Positions 1 through 13,369 of a stretch of 23,255 nt of DNA are shown here, piece after piece; within the stretch, counting starts at the first letter, position 1; each line of letters opens with the position of its first letter. Below the pieces are notes generated by a model that was given only the letters and a program-made list of their open reading frames with translations, was not told where the DNA came from and made no database searches. Origin of the DNA: Emiliania huxleyi CCMP1516 (lineage: Eukaryota; Haptophyta; Isochrysidales; Noelaerhabdaceae); NCBI RefSeq assembly GCF_000372725.1, contig NW_005197351.1, forward strand, positions 359,711-382,965, read 5' to 3'. The translations under genes and the position numbers were made by a program.

Positions 1-412
1 GGAGGGTAGCAGGAGCAGCATCAGCAGCAAGAGCAGCAGTAGCAGCAGCGCAGGTCAGGTCAGCCGGCGGCCGCGCAGAGGGCCGCGAGGTTGAGGTCAA
101 AGAGCAGGAGGATGTTGAAGATTTCAGAGGCGAAAAAAGTAGAGGGTTTGCGACTGAGAGTAAGGAAGTTCCTGTTGTGGACTCTCGCGCGGGAGAGGCT
201 GGGCTGAGGACTGAGGGTCAGAGGGAGCCTTTTTAATTTTCCTGATGTGAAAACTGAAATTGTTCTCATTCACTTCTTCAAAACCTCTAGTGCAGAGTGC
301 AGATGAGGTTGACGTCGCGTGTTCTCGTTTGCTCGCTCGCTCGCTCGCGGCGCGCGTGCACAGACGGCGGCGGGCCTCCCCGATCCCAATGGAGGCTCAA
401 CGTCAGCGGCGG
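1..412. other. gene-free window edge with short GCA/AGC-rich tract
   Basis: I see no convincing gene here. The first 55 bases are an imperfect AGC/GCA trinucleotide tract. The rest lies beyond the stop codon of the minus-strand SET gene and probably includes its 3' untranslated region. A short run of alternating gctc/cgct sits around 330-350. A 69-codon minus-strand open frame (60-269) has no recognisable domain. Confidence 0.5.
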
Positions 413-1137
413 CTACTCGAAGGTCGACGTCGCGTAGCTCTCCCCATAGTCTGAGGGTGGAAGCGATGCGTGCTGTGGTCAGAGGCGGCGTTCGCGCAGA
501 GGGAGAGGGGCGGGCGCGTACCGAAGCAGAGCTCCTCGCCGGGCGCGATGTCGCGGCTCGCCTCGAACCACACGAGGGCCTTCATCGCGTCCACTTTCGC
601 CTCCAGGTTGCACGCACGGGCGCCGTGCGGCGCGTGGTTGATGTAGCGGCACCACGACGACCGCGCGGCGTTCTCGCCATCGATGTACGCGATATACTCG
701 TCGTCTTTACCCTCGCCGTCGAGCCCGAGACCGGCCAGCGCCTTCGAGGTCAACTCGTCGGCAGGCGGGAGAAGAGAGAAGCAGTACGAGCTCTCCCGGC
801 GGGCGTGTTCGGCCTCGGTCAGTAGCTCTCCGGCATAAACACCAACTAGAGCGCCCTCAGCAACTGCGTTGGCTCCGGCGAAGGCGCCGAGTCCCTTTCC
901 GCCTGCAGGCGCGATGACGTATCCGCGGGCTTTTGCGGACCACACAGCGTCGTCCGCGTCGACAGCTTCGGCCGGTGTTGGCGGGCGGCAGGCGTGCGAC
1001 CAGAAGTCTGCGCGCTTGGCTGAGGCGACGAAGAGAGCGAGAGCGAGATCCTCGGCCTCGCCGTCATCGGACTCGTCCTCGCTATCGCTTTCTTCCCAGG
1101 GACGCTTCGGCATGAGGGGTCGGTGGAAGGCGTCCAA
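413..1137 (-). CDS. SET-domain protein (putative lysine methyltransferase), 2 exons
   Basis: Exon 1 runs from 1137 to 522 and exon 2 from 450 to 413, giving 217 residues. The 71-nt intron (521-451) is GT-AG. I place it because the unspliced frame leaves the SET domain at ELCF, whereas splicing gives ELCFDYGESY, the usual post-SET-core ending with its tyrosine. Other SET signatures are GKGLGAF near residue 80, VGVYAGELLTEAE, and RYINHAPHGARACNLEA, which corresponds to the family's R-F-I-N-H-S-x-x-P-N motif. The N-terminus is acidic (ESDSEDESDDGEAED). SET proteins transfer methyl groups from SAM to lysines of histones or other proteins; no reader domain or cysteine-rich pre/post-SET is present, so the substrate is unknown. 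A second in-frame ATG at 1113 (MPKRPWEE) is an equally plausible start. Confident for SET, moderate for the exact start. Confidence 0.82.
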
Positions 1138-1568
1138 TCACAGCCGAGCGTACCCGGGGGTAGCTGGGACTCGAACCCACCGTCTGATTTTGCTTTTGGG
1201 ACAGGGCTGAAATTCTTCGGCAAATGGCACACATGGAGTCGGGGGCGAGCGGCTGCCAAGAAGGCGCGCTGGTCGTTCCCCGGCTGCCTCCCCCCCCCTC
1301 CCCCCCCGCCACAGAGGTAGGTGGTTGGGCATGTGGACCTCACTAACTATTCAGGGGGCAGACAGGCAGAGAGGGGTTGGTGGCGGGGTTTTCGCGAGAG
1401 AGCGGGAGCGTGAGCACGCGAGGCGTGGATAGAGAGGACGCCTGAGGGGGACTGCTCCTGGTAAGGGCGTGTCCTATGATCGCGGCGGCCCGCTAGAGCC
1501 CTACCAAATGGGACACGTCCACTCTCTGGTCGTGCGATGCCCCTCTGCAAGCCGCCGTTCACATGGCG
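1138..1568. other. intergenic region with tRNA-like B-box and poly-C tract
   Basis: No gene is supported. It contains a minus-strand GGTTCGAGTCC (about 1166-1180), a perfect RNA polymerase III B-box-like string, but no partner acceptor stem or A box was found, so no tRNA is called. A C-rich tract lies at about 1291-1310. The stretch separates the 5' end of the SET gene from the 3' end of the beta-helix gene. Confidence 0.4.
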
Positions 1569-4020
1569 TCATTCCACTACCCCACACGCTCCCTTCTCGT
1601 TCTGATACACGTGAGGTCGTGACATCTTATACTTTAGAAGAACAAGATATAGTTGTGTCACGCAAGTCCCACGCGCGTCTTTCCAAGTCCTCCCAGGCCT
1701 ACTCCTCTGCCCCTCGCGCCCGCCGCGTCGACGACCGCCTGCGCCTCGGCTGGCCACGCCTATCACCCGACGACGGCGATCCCGTGAAACGCGGTCCGTG
1801 CCCCCACCTCCCTCTGGCGGCGATGTCGAGGCCTCGTGCGCTGGCACGCTCACCACTGTCGCCTTGTCGACGGCGCAATGGCAGTCCGCGGCGAGGCCGG
1901 GGTAGGCCAGCGAGCAGTTGGCCTCGGCCGGTGCGCAGTTGTTGCGCAGCGGCGCCTCGCCGCGGCACCAGACGAGCGACACGGCCACCTGGACCACGAG
2001 GGGAAGGGCCGTCAGTGCTGCCTTCCCCGGCTCTGGCGCGCGGGGCGGTCCGGCGCGCGTCGAGTGCGGGTGCGCCGCAGCAGCCCTGCAGGTAGACGCA
2101 GGGCGCGGGCGAGTTGGAGGCGACGTTGCGTGTCGTGCGGAAGTAGCGCGATCCTACCACGGACCGATTGCCGACGAGTGAATGATCGCCAGGGGCCCCG
2201 GCGCGACGTGGCGGAGGCGGGGGCACGGGCCATTGTCGTGGTAGAAGGACCCGACCACGGGTGCGCGGTCGGCCTCGCAGTAGTTGAGCGACACGGTCGA
2301 GTTTGGCTGAGGGCCGAGCGTGTAGATGCACCCGCCGTCGTTCAGAGCCGACACCACACGCTCCATCCGGTTGGAGACCACGTGGTTGTTCCGCATGAAG
2401 GTCTGGCGGCCAAGCACGTGCGTGCCCCACCCCCAGCCGAGCGAGATGGCGGTGTACCCCGTCTCGGCGACGCTGTTGTGCGAGATGGTCGTGTCGCGGA
2501 CGTACCCCGCGAAGATGGCGGCGGCACCGCGCAGCTCGAGCGCGGCTAACCTGATGGTGTTGTCCACGACCCGAAACGCAGAGTCCATCCGCTCCGGGCT
2601 GGTCGCGAGGGCCCGCTCGTCGTCGACGTTCCCCAGCTTGACCGCCCCTCCCGCGAGCGACGTGAAGCTGCTCCCCACCACGGACACCTGCTGGCTCGCG
2701 CCTCCGACCGACAGGGCGTACGCGCTGCCCAAGTTGGCGAAGGAGCAGCCGTCGACCGCCACGCCGCGCGCGCGTCCGAGTGAGACGGCGCCGGGAGGCT
2801 CTCCGAGCGGCGTGACGAGGCTCTGCGTCGGGACGTACCCCTCTGGTGTCGAGGGCTGCCGCCACGTCGCGTGCGAGAAGGCCAGCCGCTGGAAGGAGTG
2901 GTTCGCAAGCCCCTCGGCCTGGAGGATCGCCTCGTGCAGCGGCGCCCACGCGTCGCGGGGAGGCCCTCCGTACGGCTCGCGCGGGCGGTAAAAGACGTGG
3001 CGGTCGCTGCACGCGAACTGGCCTGCGGGAAGGCTCCGAGAGGCGTCCGTGAAAGCTCTGGGAACAGACATAGCACCTCGCTGCAGCTTGCCGGCGGGCG
3101 GCGGGCGGAGCAGGTTCTCGACGAGGAGAGGCGCGGGCGGCGGCCCGCCCTTGCGCGCAGTGAGCGCAGCCCAGCAAGGCCGCGAGACGATGACGCGCCT
3201 CCCAGCGACGCGATCGACCGCGCAGCGCGGCTCGATCCAGTTCTGCACCTGCGACGGCCAACGCAGCTCCGCCGCGGCCCACTCGAGGCCCGGCACCACC
3301 CCGCGCGCAGAGTATCCCTCGGCGGTGGTCGAGAGGTTCCACGCTTCGGTGCGGGCGGTGGCGCGGGGTGCGCGCAGGCCGCCTAGAGGTGCGACGACAG
3401 GGGTCGGGTCTTTGCGTGAGCAGCGCGTCTCGACACGCGCAGGAATGAGCGCGGGTTGGAGTGCGGGGATACCTTGGTACAAGAGCCGAGCCGGCGTGTG
3501 AGCCAAGCCACCCGCACCGCACGCCACCCGCACGCTCTTGGCGACCCGCACGGTATAAGAGCCACAATGTGAGCCGGCGCACCCGCATCGCACGTGGCAT
3601 CTAGGGTCTGGCCGCGCCCACCCACAGCTGGCGGAACGGCAGCGCGGCCCGCGTGACGTGCGGCACGTCGTCCGCGGCGTGGGCCCAGACGCCGTCCCAC
3701 TCGGGCCCCGCGCACTCTGGAGGCGTGGCCGGGTCGAGGTGCGAGCACCGCACCCAACGCAGCAGCGGCGCGCCGGCAGAGAGGGTGGTCGGTGCGGAGG
3801 GCAGCGCCGCGCCGCGCCAGATTACGCGCCGGCCGGAGGGATGATTGTGTTGTGGCCCAAGGGCCAGCGGCACTGGGAGTTGGTGCACACCGCCCTTGAG
3901 GCAGACGACCACGTCCGCCGCAGAGGCAGCGGAGGAGAGCTGCGACGCCACGCGCTCCGCGGCGGCGTGGAGCGCGCCGCGGGACGCCGGGACGGTGAGC
4001 GTGCAGGGTGGCTGCAGCAT
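1569..4020 (-). CDS. right-handed parallel beta-helix (pectin-lyase-fold) protein, multi-exon
   Basis: Exon 1 (4020-3618) carries the usual opening of this family: a VVVCLKGGVHQL strand, a VIWRGAAL/LSAGAPL..W segment, then LPFRQLWV. Exon 2 (3382-3092) continues with GGLRAPRATART, EW..AELRWPSQVQNWIEPRC and a LLVENLL segment. Exon 3 (3022-2231) holds QFACSDRHVFYRPRE and the beta-helix coils (SVVGSSFTSLAGGAVKLG, DNTIRLAAL, TISHNSVAETGYTAISLG, NNHVVSNRM), ending at YHDNG. Exon 4 starts at 2153 (SRYFRTTRNVASNSP). A last exon from about 1990 reads VAVSLVWCRGEAPLRNNC. Introns 3617-3383, 3091-3023 and 2230-2154 all look GC-AG. The last two junctions and the stop are unresolved; 1569 is the stop of the unspliced final frame and 1657 is an alternative. 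Proteins of this fold bind or cleave polysaccharides and are often secreted. No clear signal peptide is seen, so an upstream exon is possible. Confidence 0.72.
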
Positions 4021-4443
4021 GTATGGCGAGAGGTTTCAAAGCGGCAAGCAGCGGCAAGCAGCTGCAGACGAGGGAGCCACGGCAAGGAATTTTTTTCTTT
4101 GTTCTCGAAGCGTTTAATTATTAATAGTATGTATCCCAGAATTCCCTTGGGGGGAAGTATTCAGTCGAGGGTAATGAGGGTACAGCTGGGTGGTGTAATT
4201 ACTTATTTATTAGTTAGTGATCAGGATAATAATTATTAATTATTAATCATCGAGCGGCGGCGCGGCGCGGCGGCGGGTGGCGCGGCGGGGCGGCGCGGCG
4301 GCGGGCGACGCGGAGCGGGGCGGCGCGACCATCAGCAGACGCCCAGGCCTTTGGCTGCGGAGCTCGGCAATGGCCGCGCCGCCCTCGACTCAGGACGGAT
4401 GAAAGGCCGCTGTGAGACACGCGAGGCACGCCCCTGTGTCTTC
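4021..4443. promoter_or_regulatory. AT-rich intergenic island between two minus-strand genes
   Basis: Bases 4090-4250 are strikingly AT-rich compared with the surrounding GC-rich DNA. They contain ttaattattaata near 4113 and attattaattattaat near 4230, which form an imperfect inverted pair. This lies downstream of the 4444-6933 gene and upstream of the beta-helix gene, so it may hold the terminator of one and the promoter of the other. Bases 4250-4330 switch abruptly to a GGCGGCGCGGCG tract. No gene is seen. The regulatory role is inferred from position and composition only. Confidence 0.4.
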
Positions 4444-6933
4444 TCACGCGCGCGTCAGCTCAAGGCAGATGGAGCCGGTCTCCGGATCGCGTGTGCGCAT
4501 CTGCACCTTGTACTCCTCCCCCTCAAGGATCTTGTCCACCGCGTGCGCCACGTCGGTGGTGACGCGCCACTCGTGCAACGCGCCGCGACGGACCTCGATG
4601 ATCATATCGAAGGTCGGCTCGCCGCCTCGCTGCGCCTTCATCTTGTGGACCTCGCCGCCCTTCCTCCTCGCCTCCTCCTTGGCCATCGCGTCGCCCAGCA
4701 GCACGCTGGTCACGCCGCCGACGAGGCCCTGCAGCTCGGCATTCTTCAGCAGCCGGCGCAGGTCGCCGTGCGCCGAGGCGATCATGCGCACGCCGCGCTG
4801 CTTCACGGTGCGCGCCGCGTTCACCTCCTTGGGCCGGCCGATCTCGTCGATGACCATCACGTGCGGCGTGTGGTTCTGGACGCACTCGATCATCACCGCG
4901 CTCTGCTGATCGAGCGATGGGACCATCATGCGCCGCGCGAGGCCGATGCAGGCGTGCGGGATCAGGCCATCGCCGGCGATCTCGTTGGAGGTGTCCACCA
5001 CCACCGTGTTGTGTCGCTCCGCGAGGATCCGCGTGCACTCGCGGATGATCGTCGTCTTGCCGGCGCCAGGCTCGCCGAGCACCAAGATGCTCTTGGAGCT
5101 GCCGAGCAGCAGGTCGACGATCATGTCCGCGTTGCCGCGGACTGAGCGCCCGAGGCGCATGGTCAGGCCCGCGATGCGCTCGTCGCGGTTGAACATCGCG
5201 CTGATGCGGTGCAGCTTGCGGTCCATCCCCGCGCGCCGATCCGTTCCGAAGGCACCGACTTGGCGCGTGACGTAGTCGACGTCGTCCCGGTTGACGAGCC
5301 GCTGCTCGCGATCGCACAAGAAGACACGGCTTCCATCGACCCAGCAGAGCGGCCGCCGTCCCACGTCGAGCACGACATCGCTCAGACGGTCCATCTCGAC
5401 GGTCGAAGGCGTGGCGACGTCACTGGTGCCCGTCCCTCCGAACAGGCCAAAGAAGGGCTTCCCCTCAGCAGTCTTGAGCTTCTGGCGCATGTCGCGAGGC
5501 AGCAGGTTGACGACCGTCTCGTTGTCTGTCTCCGCCAGCAGTGGAGTGCAGACGAAGAGGTCTGCCGGCCTTACGTGTCGCAAGAGCTCAGTGCTCGCGA
5601 GAGCGTAGTCGCTAGCCATGTCGAAGCCAATGGAGCGAGCGCCGTCGCCATCGATCGCCGCAGCGGCACGCTCCCTCGACGCGGCCATGATCGGCAGCCA
5701 TGCATCGCCGACGAGGTCCATGAGCTTCGGCAGGGCTTCGAGCAGCAGCGTCGCGTCGAGCGCGGCGTACTCAACGTCCGTCGGGCGCAGCGGGCGCTTC
5801 TTCCAGTAGGAGAGGCTCTGGCCCATGGTGGCCTTCATCGCGTACTTGGTCGGGTGGGTCGAGCTGCCGCTCTTCTGCATGAGCTTGTTGAAGCCGACGA
5901 AGACGTCGCCCCATGCGAACTCGGCGACCAGCTGCGTGTCGACGACGCCGTGTAGCACGGGCACGCCGCCGTGGATCGCGAGAGCGTACGCGTCCTTGTG
6001 CACGTCGTGAAAGAGCACGGTAACAGCAGGCGAGATGAGGATGTCACGCAGACACTCGCACACGCGGCGGGGCGTCAGCTTGACGCAATCAAACACGAGG
6101 ACCGTCGGGCCGGCGTCCGCACGTATCGCCACTTGCACCAAGTCGAGCCCATCGGGAACGCCCTCGCAATCGACCGCGACCGTCGCAGGCGCGCTCGCAA
6201 TGACGTCAGCACAGTGCGCCTGGGCAGTGAGCAGTGCTTCCTCATTGTCGACGAGGATGAGGCTGTAGTCACCTAGGACGTTGCGTTGCATAGCCTTGAA
6301 GGCCTCGCCCTCGGGCTCTGGCGCGCTCGTTTGCTGAGCGGGCGCATGCTCGGGCTCTGGCGCGCTCGTCTGCTGAGCGGGCGCATGCGTCGCCTGCTGC
6401 TCCTGCTGCGGTGGAGGTGAGGGTGCGTTGGCGGGCGTGGCCGCCGCCACGATATAGTCCGGCATCTTGGTGATGGCGTCTTGGATCCTGGGCTGTGACC
6501 ACTTGAGCGTTGTGCCGCCGGTGACCTTCACGTAGCCGCCGCGACTCATCGCATACAGCACCTGCCCGGAAACATCCACTTGGTCGCGGCGAGTTGGCCA
6601 CGCTGACCGCCTGAAGGCTCTGTTCAGCCTGAGCAGCGCGAGAAAGGCGTCATGCATGTTGCCGTCCGTGAATTTATGGTTGTATTGCGACGCATCGCCG
6701 CTGGCAACAGCGGACAGGTGGACTACACATCCGCTGCTGCTGTGGACTTCAAGCGCAAAGCGCTGCGGGCGCGCTTGAAGAGCTGCTTTGATGCTTGGAA
6801 TGCCCGCTGGTCGGCTCAAGCCTGCATGTGGCTGTCCAAGCACGCCAAGCTCTGTCGCACCGTGCTTCCGAATGTAGTCCTCGACGCGCTTGAGCCAGCT
6901 GTCAAGCGGGTCATCGGCCATAAATCGTGTCAC
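4444..6933 (-). CDS. RNase D-like 3'-5' exonuclease fused to SpoIIIAA/Ycf45-type ATPase
   Basis: A single intronless frame of 829 residues. Residues 1-160 look like one or two small winged-helix modules of OST-HTH/LOTUS type (weak). Residues 180-208 hold two copies of HAPAQQTSAPEPE, a linker. Residues 250-405 form a DEDDy exonuclease: D255 and E257 in VAVDCEG, D310 in VLFHD, and Y389...D393 in EYAALD. Residues 580-785 form a P-loop ATPase of the SpoIIIAA/Ycf45 group: RLGRSVRG at 593-600, Walker A GEPGAGKTT at 620-628, VVVDTSNEIAGDG at 644-656, Walker B VMVIDE at 692-697, then IASAHGDL. Family knowledge: DEDDy enzymes trim RNA or DNA 3' ends; Ycf45 homologues are plastid- or cyanobacteria-linked and in plants affect plastid development. 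A joint role in nucleic-acid processing in an organelle is inference. All key residues are present. The first two ATGs (6933 and 6921) are both possible starts. Confidence 0.88.
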   Translation of the reverse strand: MTRFMADDPLDSWLKRVEDYIRKHGATELGVLGQPHAGLSRPAGIPSIKAALQARPQRFALEVHSSSGCVVHLSAVASGDASQYNHKFTDGNMHDAFLALLRLNRAFRRSAWPTRRDQVDVSGQVLYAMSRGGYVKVTGGTTLKWSQPRIQDAITKMPDYIVAAATPANAPSPPPQQEQQATHAPAQQTSAPEPEHAPAQQTSAPEPEGEAFKAMQRNVLGDYSLILVDNEEALLTAQAHCADVIASAPATVAVDCEGVPDGLDLVQVAIRADAGPTVLVFDCVKLTPRRVCECLRDILISPAVTVLFHDVHKDAYALAIHGGVPVLHGVVDTQLVAEFAWGDVFVGFNKLMQKSGSSTHPTKYAMKATMGQSLSYWKKRPLRPTDVEYAALDATLLLEALPKLMDLVGDAWLPIMAASRERAAAAIDGDGARSIGFDMASDYALASTELLRHVRPADLFVCTPLLAETDNETVVNLLPRDMRQKLKTAEGKPFFGLFGGTGTSDVATPSTVEMDRLSDVVLDVGRRPLCWVDGSRVFLCDREQRLVNRDDVDYVTRQVGAFGTDRRAGMDRKLHRISAMFNRDERIAGLTMRLGRSVRGNADMIVDLLLGSSKSILVLGEPGAGKTTIIRECTRILAERHNTVVVDTSNEIAGDGLIPHACIGLARRMMVPSLDQQSAVMIECVQNHTPHVMVIDEIGRPKEVNAARTVKQRGVRMIASAHGDLRRLLKNAELQGLVGGVTSVLLGDAMAKEEARRKGGEVHKMKAQRGGEPTFDMIIEVRRGALHEWRVTTDVAHAVDKILEGEEYKVQMRTRDPETGSICLELTRA

Positions 6934-8111
6934 GATAAGGTCGGTGAGACAGACGCCGGCGATGACGGGTTTGTTTTTCAGTGCGTCTTATCCAATGCCG
7001 CTGCCCTCGCCCGCGCGAATGAGTTACGAGAGAGAATACTCACGACTCACGTCACCGGGGCGCGGGCAGGTACAACCTAGAAAAAAATTGGATGTGGGCG
7101 CGTATCTGACACAAGCAGCTGCACGTGTAGGCGCGAGCCTTGGCTAAGATGCGCGCCTACACGTGCAGGCGCTTATTTTTGCCGCACTTTCCAGGTGTAT
7201 GCTTTTTTTGCTTGGCCGTACGTCATGCCGGGGTAGGTAGGGTAGGTCTGGGCCCTCCCGTCGGGCCAAGCAAAAAAAGAATACACCGGCACTTTCCGGG
7301 GTTTGCCGGGTCAGCGTCGGCTCAGGTGAAACACGTGTACACATGCCTTCACAGAGGTTTGCACATCGCGCGGTCGACCCAGCCACATGAGGGATGCCAT
7401 GAGTTTGAAACGGAAAGCGCGTCTAGCGGCACCCACACGCGCCCCCCGGGGGGTCGGCTCATCACGGTGAAATATATTTCACACGTGTAGGTAGGCGCGT
7501 TTCTTAGCTAAAACGAGCGCCTGCACGAGTAGACGCTTATATTCGAGCTCGCCAAATGCGCATCTGCACGTGGAGGCGCTCATGTTAGCTAGGGCTCGCA
7601 CCTGCACGTGTGGGCGCGTATCTGACACAAGCAGCTACACGTGTAGGCGCGAGCCTTGGCTCAAAGAAAGAAAGAAAGAAGACAGACAACCCAAGGGAGG
7701 GATGGGAGAACGGAACGCCGCCACCACACAGGGATTTTAAGGAGAGGAGTGTGATGCGCTAGCCGTCGCCCACCCTGGGGAGTCTGCCTCTTCGTATCTC
7801 TTTTCGCAGTCTCTCGCCGCTTCTCGCTGCAACCTTCATGCCACCTCGCGGCCGTCCCACTCTCGTCGTTCTCTCCCTTGTCACTTCCTCCTCTGTCGCG
7901 TCGTTCTCTTCTGCCTCGTCCTGCGGCGCCGCCGCCTGCCGGTCCCTTGTTCTCGCGGCTTCTTTCGCCTTTCGGCGCAACTCCGTCCTCCTCGCGGCGT
8001 ATCCTGGCCCCTCAAGTCTATCGAGCTCCCCTCCTTGGCTCAGATGCGCGCCTACACGTGCGGGCGCTATTTTTTTGCCGCACTTTCCGGGTCGGCGTCG
8101 GCTCAGGTGAA
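6934..8111. repeat. gene-free spacer of CACGTG-centred near-palindromic repeats
   Basis: This divergent intergenic region holds at least seven CACGTG hexamers set in near-palindromes of the form GCGCCTACACGTGTAGGCGC (about 7114-7135, 7150-7172, 7477-7492, 7562-7580, 7592-7612, 7632-7652 and 8046-8070). Longer direct repeats are visible: 7090-7145 resembles 7606-7661 (gcgcgtatctgacacaagcagc...), and 7136-7192 plus 7288-7331 resembles 8032-8110. The latter copy ends directly at the ATG of the hydrolase gene. An (AAAG)n run sits at 7664-7680. CACGTG is the G-box core bound by bHLH/bZIP factors in plants; regulation through it here is inference. No gene is supported between 7083 and 8111. Confidence 0.6.
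7194..7287. mobile_element. MITE-like hairpin element with 24-bp inverted termini
   Basis: The left arm (7194-7217, ggtgtatgctttttttgctt...) and right arm (7264-7287) are reverse complements with a single mismatch. The 46-bp centre contains ggggtaggtagggtaggtct. The 9-mer gcactttcc lies at both flanks (7184-7192 and 7289-7297), as expected for a target-site duplication. A related uninterrupted sequence (gccgcactttccggg) is present at 8080-8094. A truncated relative with the same core lies near 17.75 kb on the other strand. It has no coding capacity, so it would be non-autonomous. Confidence 0.7.
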
Positions 8112-12153
<4,042 letters not shown>

Positions 12154-12421
12154 CGCCCCGCGACGCAACGCTATTCTTTTGGGGCGGCGTGGCGTCCCTT
12201 CCTAGTGAGGCACAGGTTTTTATGAAGGCTAAAATCGATAAATAAACGATAGAACGCATACCCGATACCCCACCCAGGCTGAAGAGGTGAGACTCACCGC
12301 AGCGCGCAGGCGCAGCGAGCGACGCAATATATGTCACATCATGTTGAGGGCGCAAAGATAACGAATGCAGAGCTCCGACTGCTCTCCACCGAGCCCGAGG
12401 CGGCCCGTGGGAGCAGCGGGC

Positions 12422-13303
12422 TCACGGCGCCTCGGCCCAGAACATGGAGTGGAACAGCCGCGGGCGACAGCGCGCGTCGGCGACCACGAGGCCGACAAAG
12501 GAGGCCATGCCGGCGAGGTAGGCGGCGGCGAGCCCCCAGGCGTGGCGGTGGCCGGGCACGCGCCCAAAGGAGGGGAGGCCCATCAGGTTGCAAAACGAGT
12601 GGGCCAGCAGCGGGCCGTAGATGAGCCCCGTGCGGAGGAAGAGGTACGACGAGTAGGCGCCGAAGAGGGACGTGTAGACGAACTGCAGCAGCACGGCGAC
12701 CCAGGGCACCTTTGCGTCGTAGCGGTGGTGGATGTGCGCCGCGCCGAAGAGGACGGCGCTCAGCCACACCGCCTGCGCGTCCGAGTACCCCGCCGAGGAG
12801 AGCAGCGGGCAGGAGCACGCGCGGAACGTCCACTCCTCGACAAGAGGGCCGACCAGCAGGTTGCGGGCGCGGCGGAGGCGCGCGCCGCCCGCCGGGTCGC
12901 CGCTCTCGCGGAGGAGCGGGTCGGAGAGGAGCGGCTCGTTGTCCAGCCAGCAGTGCACCAGAGGGCCGAAGAAGAGCACCGCCGTCAGCGCGGGCGGCAG
13001 CAGCAGCGCGAGGAGCAGAGCGTCGGTCGGGAGCGGCGCCGCGACACCGAGCCAGCGCGCCGCGGAGGCGGGAGCGGGGCAGGTCGGATCGCTGCGCTGC
13101 AGCGCCGGTACGCTGGCCGCGATCCCGACCACCACCAGCGCGAGCGCGCTCGCGACGCCGACGCGGACAAAGCGCTGCTTGATGACGGCCGGGTCGTCGC
13201 GGTTGGGCACGCCGCGGACGCCGACGTAGAGGCAGCCGACGAAGAGCGCGCTGATGGCAGCGGCGGCGAACACGGCCCACCACGGGGTGAGGCAGAGGAG
13301 CAT
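12422..13303 (-). CDS. RCE1: CAAX prenyl protease 2 (RCE1)
   Basis: An intronless frame of 293 residues, slightly shorter than animal RCE1. RCE1 is an integral ER membrane protease that removes the -AAX tripeptide from prenylated CAAX proteins such as Ras and Rho GTPases. The N-terminal membrane region includes NRDDPAVIKQRF (34-45), a well-kept RCE1 motif. Catalytic features are present: E156-E157 and R161 in VGPLVEEWTFRAC, H190 in LFGAAHIHH, and H235/N239 in LLAHSFCNLMGLP. LLQFVYTSLFGAYSSYLFLRTG (205-226) also matches the family. Several hydrophobic segments fit a multi-pass protein. It converges on the hydrolase-fibrillin gene with a 268-nt gap. Confidence 0.93.
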   Translation of the reverse strand: MLLCLTPWWAVFAAAAISALFVGCLYVGVRGVPNRDDPAVIKQRFVRVGVASALALVVVGIAASVPALQRSDPTCPAPASAARWLGVAAPLPTDALLLALLLPPALTAVLFFGPLVHCWLDNEPLLSDPLLRESGDPAGGARLRRARNLLVGPLVEEWTFRACSCPLLSSAGYSDAQAVWLSAVLFGAAHIHHRYDAKVPWVAVLLQFVYTSLFGAYSSYLFLRTGLIYGPLLAHSFCNLMGLPSFGRVPGHRHAWGLAAAYLAGMASFVGLVVADARCRPRLFHSMFWAEAP

Positions 13304-13369
13304 ATGAGCGGGAGAGGAGGCTTGGCGAGAGAAATTCTATTGGCATACCGACGGCTAAGGCCGAAATCG

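Noticed and set aside
1160..1235. Possible minus-strand tRNA (GGTTCGAGTCC T-arm-like string)
   Set aside because: Only the 3' part resembles a tRNA. The T stem has a mismatch, no complementary 5' acceptor half or A box is found about 72 nt upstream, and no anticodon arm can be folded.
1699..3600. 633-codon minus-strand frame overlapping the beta-helix gene
   Set aside because: Its translation is arginine/alanine-rich without domain signals. The beta-helix motifs lie in another frame of the same strand.
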